Positions 60,417 to 64,000 of a DNA stretch of 64,000 nt are shown here, one piece after another. Under the pieces are notes generated by a model that made no database searches, had not been told where the DNA came from, and saw only the letters and a list, made by a program, of their open reading frames with translations. The DNA is from JAJDIA01 sp031555735. GTDB taxonomy: Bacteria; Bacteroidota; Bacteroidia; Bacteroidales; Tannerellaceae. A program made the position numbers and the translations under genes. Location of the stretch: assembly GCA_031555735.1 (NCBI GenBank), contig JAVBUE010000013.1:1-64000 (forward strand), in the 5' to 3' direction. Each line of letters opens with the position of its first letter. Positions within the stretch are counted from its first letter, which is position 1.

Positions 60417-61262
60417 CTATCGTTTGTAAGTGATATTATCTATCAGCCTGACTTCTCCGCAGAAAACAGTAATACATCCCACAATGGCATCGGCATCGTT
60501 CCAGTCGCTTACCGCCTCCAGCGTATCTGCGTTCACTATTTCAAAATATTCCACACGCATTTCCGATTCGGCGTTAATGGTACTGACAACATGGCCGATG
60601 ACTTCCTGTACGCTCATTTCCGTTGCAAAGTTAGTACTTTCTTTTAACGTACGCGCAATCAGAGGTGCTTTTTGACGCTGTCCCGGTGTCAATCGCACAT
60701 TACGGCTGCTCATGGCTAAGCCATCCGGTTCACGCAGGATCGGACAGGCGACGATCGTTACATTCATAGCCAGTTGGGCAACCATGGCGCGAATGACAGC
60801 GATCTGTTGGAAATCCTTTTCACCGAAATAGGCGTTGTCTGGCTCAACGGCTTCAAAGAGTTTACTCACAATCTGCGCCACACCATTGAAATGGCCCGGG
60901 CGTTTCGCTCCTTCCATCACCTGCGACACAGTCCCGAAATCGAACGTACGAGTGTCGGGCTCGGGATACATCTCTTCGACCAACGGGGCAAAAACGCAGT
61001 CACATCCCGACGATTCCAGTAAGGCGCAATCGGTGTCCAGGTCGCGGGGATACGTTTCCAGGTCTTTCTTGTCGTTGAATTGGGTGGGATTCACAAAAAT
61101 GCTGACCACACATACGTCGTTTCCCGCCACGCATGATTGTACTAAACTGAGGTGTCCGGCATGCAGGGCTCCCATGGTGGGAACAAACCCTATCCGCTTC
61201 CCATCAAGCCTCTTAGCGGCCAGATAGTGTTTCAAATCATTAACAGTCTTAACAATTTTCAT
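60417..61262 (-). CDS. panC: Pantothenate synthetase
   Basis: 281 residues from the ATG at 61262; the frame opens at 61289. ATP-binding motifs PTMGALHAGHLSL, FVNPTQF and GEKDFQQ are present, with the late MSSRNVRL loop. It ligates pantoate and beta-alanine. Upstream partner of panD and divergent from the GT5-like gene. Confidence 0.96.
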   Translation of the reverse strand: MKIVKTVNDLKHYLAAKRLDGKRIGFVPTMGALHAGHLSLVQSCVAGNDVCVVSIFVNPTQFNDKKDLETYPRDLDTDCALLESSGCDCVFAPLVEEMYPEPDTRTFDFGTVSQVMEGAKRPGHFNGVAQIVSKLFEAVEPDNAYFGEKDFQQIAVIRAMVAQLAMNVTIVACPILREPDGLAMSSRNVRLTPGQRQKAPLIARTLKESTNFATEMSVQEVIGHVVSTINAESEMRVEYFEIVNADTLEAVSDWNDADAIVGCITVFCGEVRLIDNITYKR

Positions 61263-61301
61263 CTTTTTTGATACTGTATGAGGGTGCAAAGCAAGTAATT
61301 A

Positions 61302-61334
61302 TTTACGGTAAATGAAAGAAAATTGTTATCTTTG
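61302..61334 (+). promoter_or_regulatory. Promoter of the GT5-like gene
   Basis: TTTA at 61302-61305, 21-nt spacer, TATCTTTG at 61327-61334; 28 nt before the ATG at 61363. Confidence 0.6.
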
Positions 61335-61362
61335 TGCCGTCTTTAAAAAACTACAGTAAAGA

Positions 61363-62181
61363 ATGGATGCAAAAAAGATCTTGTATATAGCTCAAGAGAT
61401 TACCCCCTACTTGCCTGAATCAGAGATAGCCACCATTTCCAGGAATCTGCCACAGGGCATCCAGGAAAGGGGACGCGAGATCAGGACATTCATGCCAAAA
61501 TTCGGAAACATCAACGAACGTCGCAACCAGTTGCACGAAGTCATCCGCCTTTCCGGCATGAACCTGATTATCGATGACACGGACCATCCCCTGATCATCA
61601 AAGTAGCATCCATACAGTCCGCCCGCATGCAGGTTTACTTTATTGACAACGAAGATTTTTTCCAACGCAAGCACATGACCCACGACGAAAACGGGGTCGA
61701 TTATGAAGACAACGACGAACGTGCCATTTTTTATGTGAGGGGAGTATTGGAAACCGTCAAAAAACTCCGCTGGATTCCCGACCTGATCCATTGCCACGGC
61801 TGGATATCCGCCCTGACGGGGTTATACATCAAACGGATGTATGCCGACGATCCCTGCCTGAAAAATGCCAAAATTGTTTATTCGATCTACAACGACCCCT
61901 ATACGACCCCATTGAAGAAAACATTTCCTGACAAACTGAAAATGGATGGTGCCAAGGACGGAGATGTCAAAGTGCTGAAAACAGACACCAGCTTTACCGG
62001 ATTGACAAAACTGGCTATCGATTTCGCCGACGGTGTCATCCAGGGAAGTAAAACGATCAATAAAGAGCTGTTGCAATACGCCCAGAAGAAAAAAGGAACC
62101 GATTTCCTGCCGTATCAACCGGCGGATACTTATACTGACAACTTCAACACGTTCTATGATCAAATATTAGCAATCAAATAA
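61363..62181 (+). CDS. Short glycogen/starch synthase-like protein (GT5 N-terminal domain only)
   Basis: 272 residues, about half of a GT5 glycogen synthase (usually about 480-550). It keeps the N-terminal Rossmann half: KILYIAQEITPYLPESE, the IQERGREIRTFMPKFG motif and DLIHCHGWISAL. The C-terminal nucleotide-sugar domain is absent, and the first motif lacks the K-x-G-G-L of true synthases (here PESEIA). The frame ends in a normal stop, not at a frameshift that I can see. It is probably not a working synthase alone. It lies 7 nt upstream of the DUF4270 lipoprotein gene. Confidence 0.75.
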   Translation: MDAKKILYIAQEITPYLPESEIATISRNLPQGIQERGREIRTFMPKFGNINERRNQLHEVIRLSGMNLIIDDTDHPLIIKVASIQSARMQVYFIDNEDFFQRKHMTHDENGVDYEDNDERAIFYVRGVLETVKKLRWIPDLIHCHGWISALTGLYIKRMYADDPCLKNAKIVYSIYNDPYTTPLKKTFPDKLKMDGAKDGDVKVLKTDTSFTGLTKLAIDFADGVIQGSKTINKELLQYAQKKKGTDFLPYQPADTYTDNFNTFYDQILAIK

Positions 62182-62188
62182 TTTGAGT

Positions 62189-63535
62189 ATGATGAAGATC
62201 AAGTTTTTAATACTTGGACTCGCCCTTAGCGGTATCCTGCTGGGCGGTTGTAATGATGAATTGAACCAGGTGGGGCCGAGCATCCAACCGGGTCAGGACA
62301 AGATCACGGTATTTACGGATACTTTCCATCTCGAGTCTTCAACGGTACTGATGAACGCCGTATATGCCAAAACAGATACCAGTTTACTCGGTGAGTTTTA
62401 TGATCCGTTGTATGGCACCCTGAAATCAGACTACTTGTGCCAGTTTTACTGCCCGGAAAACTTTTCTTTCAAACATGCACCGATCGACGGTAAAATTGAT
62501 TCCGTGGATTATCAGATCTACTACAATTCATGGATTGGAGATTCGCTGACTCCCATGCGGGCACAGGTCTATATGGTTACAGAGCCCCTGACCAGTCATT
62601 ATTATACGGATATCAATCCGGCGGATTACTGCGACATGCAGACTGTCATGGGATCACAGATGTACACTGCCCGCGATATGAGCATATCCGACTCCATCCG
62701 TTCAACCAGCAGCTTCATCCCTACGGTAAAAATCCGTATGTCGAAAGATTTAGGACAGAAGTTCTATGACGAAACGGTGAAAAACCCGGCTTCCTTTGCC
62801 AACCAGGATAGATTCAACCAGTTTTTCCCCGGCTTCTATGTGACGAATACATTCGGCACGGGCAATGTGCTGAATGTCATCAAATCGTATATGAACATTC
62901 ATTACAGGTATAATATGAAAGGAAGCAAGGGACAGGACTCTGTGGTATATGAGCGTGAATCATTCTCTTCTACCCGGGAAGTGATCCAGTTGAACCGTTT
63001 CCTGAACACCGATCTGGATCAGTTGACGCAACCGAACGACGAGTATAGCTTCATAAAATCGCCGGCCGGTGTTTGTACACGCATCGTATTGCCCATCAGG
63101 GAAATCAAACCGGTGGTAAACGACCGTATCCTGAACAACCTGACCATCCAATTCCAGGCCATGCCACAGGATGCCTGGAAATTCGCCCTGCAACAACCGA
63201 AAAACCTGTTGCTTATCCCGGAAGATTCCGTAAGGACTTTCTTTGAAAACGGACTACTCCCTAATAATGTAAGCAGCTTTGTATCAAGTCCTTTCTCCGT
63301 CGGTACCCTTCAATATACGTTTGGTAATATATCCAACCTGTTGAAGTATCAATTGGAAAAGGATCCCGATCATGACGTGGCTTTATGGCTTATACCGGTC
63401 AACCATAAGACAGAAACGGGTTATTACGGCACATACACCGTATCAGTAAGCAATTACCTCAGTCCTTCCGGTGTCAGGTTACGAAAAGATGAAGAACATC
63501 GAAAACTGGTAGTCACATCCAGCCGGTATAACTGA
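62189..63535 (+). CDS. DUF4270-family lipoprotein
   Basis: 448 residues from the ATG at 62189. Lipobox GILLGGC-N. A beta-rich secreted body follows, with early DTFHLESSTVL and KTDTSLLGEFYDPLYGTLKSD (about 40-75) motifs typical of the Bacteroidetes DUF4270 family. The function is unknown. Directly follows the GT5-like gene; this pairing and a promoter before the first gene suggest an operon. Confidence 0.8.
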   Translation: MMKIKFLILGLALSGILLGGCNDELNQVGPSIQPGQDKITVFTDTFHLESSTVLMNAVYAKTDTSLLGEFYDPLYGTLKSDYLCQFYCPENFSFKHAPIDGKIDSVDYQIYYNSWIGDSLTPMRAQVYMVTEPLTSHYYTDINPADYCDMQTVMGSQMYTARDMSISDSIRSTSSFIPTVKIRMSKDLGQKFYDETVKNPASFANQDRFNQFFPGFYVTNTFGTGNVLNVIKSYMNIHYRYNMKGSKGQDSVVYERESFSSTREVIQLNRFLNTDLDQLTQPNDEYSFIKSPAGVCTRIVLPIREIKPVVNDRILNNLTIQFQAMPQDAWKFALQQPKNLLLIPEDSVRTFFENGLLPNNVSSFVSSPFSVGTLQYTFGNISNLLKYQLEKDPDHDVALWLIPVNHKTETGYYGTYTVSVSNYLSPSGVRLRKDEEHRKLVVTSSRYN

Positions 63536-63549
63536 TCCGGATACATATA

Positions 63550-63590
63550 AAGAAAGAGGCGCGTTTGCTTTTGCAACGCGCCTCTTTCTT
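63550..63590. terminator. Bidirectional terminator between the DUF4270 gene and tsaB
   Basis: Left arm 63550-63565 (AAGAAAGAGGCGCGTT) and right arm 63575-63590 are perfect reverse complements, 16 bp, with A- and T-rich outer ends. It lies between two convergent genes and can serve both. Confidence 0.88.
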
Positions 63591-63609
63591 ATATAGGTAT
63601 ATATCCTTT

Positions 63610-64000
63610 TCAGATCGATCCCAGCACTTTATTTTTAGCAATGGTTGCCTGGAACTCTTTGAGGTAGAAGGGTTCAAAGTATGCCACATCCTCAAACCGG
63701 CCGGCTTGCCAGGCTTTGAGGGCTAAGGGCACCATCCGGGATGCCATTGGGAATATACCCTCCGCGAAAAGGGCATTCCCGGAAATGATCATCTCTTTGC
63801 ACTTGGCTGCGCCATTCCCAAAAAAACAAATCTCAGCTGAACCCAGCAGGGCTGCGTATGAATCGGCGGAAATCACTTCCGCCATCGTTTCCCGCACCGG
63901 ATGCAGCAACGCATCATAAACAGCGGAATACACTTCCATCCGTCGCGCGTCGAGCATCGGGCAGTACAGTCCATCCGAACCAAGCAGGTGGCGGCTGATG
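63610..64000 (-). CDS. tsaB: TsaB, tRNA t6A biosynthesis protein (5' part outside window)
   Basis: The frame runs off the window edge; 129 residues are visible, beginning ISRHLLGSDGLYCPMLDARR. The segment PMLDARRMEVYSAVYD is the TsaB hallmark (inactive Gcp-fold partner of TsaD), followed by the C-terminal subdomain. An apparent start at 63957 is internal. TsaB with TsaD and TsaE forms threonylcarbamoyladenosine on tRNA. Confidence 0.88.
   Translation of the reverse strand, partial: ISRHLLGSDGLYCPMLDARRMEVYSAVYDALLHPVRETMAEVISADSYAALLGSAEICFFGNGAAKCKEMIISGNALFAEGIFPMASRMVPLALKAWQAGRFEDVAYFEPFYLKEFQATIAKNKVLGSI

Noticed and set aside
61363..62181. Frameshifted full glycogen synthase
   Set aside because: No continuation of the GT5 C-terminal half is found in any frame downstream; the next 1.3 kb is the DUF4270 lipoprotein gene.

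Overview
The window is chromosomal DNA of a Bacteroidales bacterium, most likely Parabacteroides or a close relative. The evidence is the repeated TAnnTTTG -7 box (sometimes with a TTTG-like -33 box), a SusC/SusD pair with FecR and ECF sigma, a fimbrillin-type lipoprotein, DUF5119, DUF4270 and DUF5063 proteins, a LysS with a C-terminal extension, and an IntDOT-like integrase. The order is an inference from gene families; the genus is a guess.

Layout. 1-4330 is one side of a small integrated mobilizable element: the 3' end of an IS982-like transposase, an AT-rich two-gene cargo (HAD hydrolase plus an unknown protein whose end is supplied by the IS), a MOBV relaxase, a hairpin-rich oriT candidate and a tyrosine integrase. 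4400-9496 holds oxyR and a Phe/Tyr biosynthesis operon (pheA, aminotransferase, DAHP synthase-chorismate mutase, tyrA) preceded by a leader that reads as a complete transcription attenuator with a Phe/Tyr-rich leader peptide. 9502-12932 holds an rRNA methyltransferase, a 3'-5' exonuclease, a DUF5063 protein and an OmpR-type regulator. 12983-20876 is the alpha-2-macroglobulin/PBP1C pair. 21088-31688 holds two acyltransferase-fold genes, an NtrC-type regulator with a hybrid kinase, tex, and an ABC importer whose permease and ATPase are fused.

31850-39831 is a SusC/SusD locus with a secreted metallophosphoesterase and its own FecR/ECF sigma pair. 40534-43597 is a fimbrillin/DUF5119 locus with an AraC regulator. 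43776-55485 is mainly housekeeping (lysS-gpsA-pgi, a HAD phosphatase, an M3 peptidase, dCMP deaminase, an S41 protease, a patatin with a barrel domain). tRNA-Arg(ACG) and tRNA-His(GTG) follow. The end of the window holds folD-ffh, a MATE transporter, panC-panD, a short GT5-like protein, a DUF4270 lipoprotein and the 3' part of tsaB.

Two signals stand out beyond the genes. One is the Phe/Tyr attenuator at 5413-5599, in which leader peptide, antiterminator and terminator can all be traced. The other is a family of intergenic tandem repeats with an exact 22-bp period at three distant loci (11941-12028, 40013-40144, 55849-55958). Two of these loci also share a nearly identical 37-bp block, which implies a dispersed composite element.
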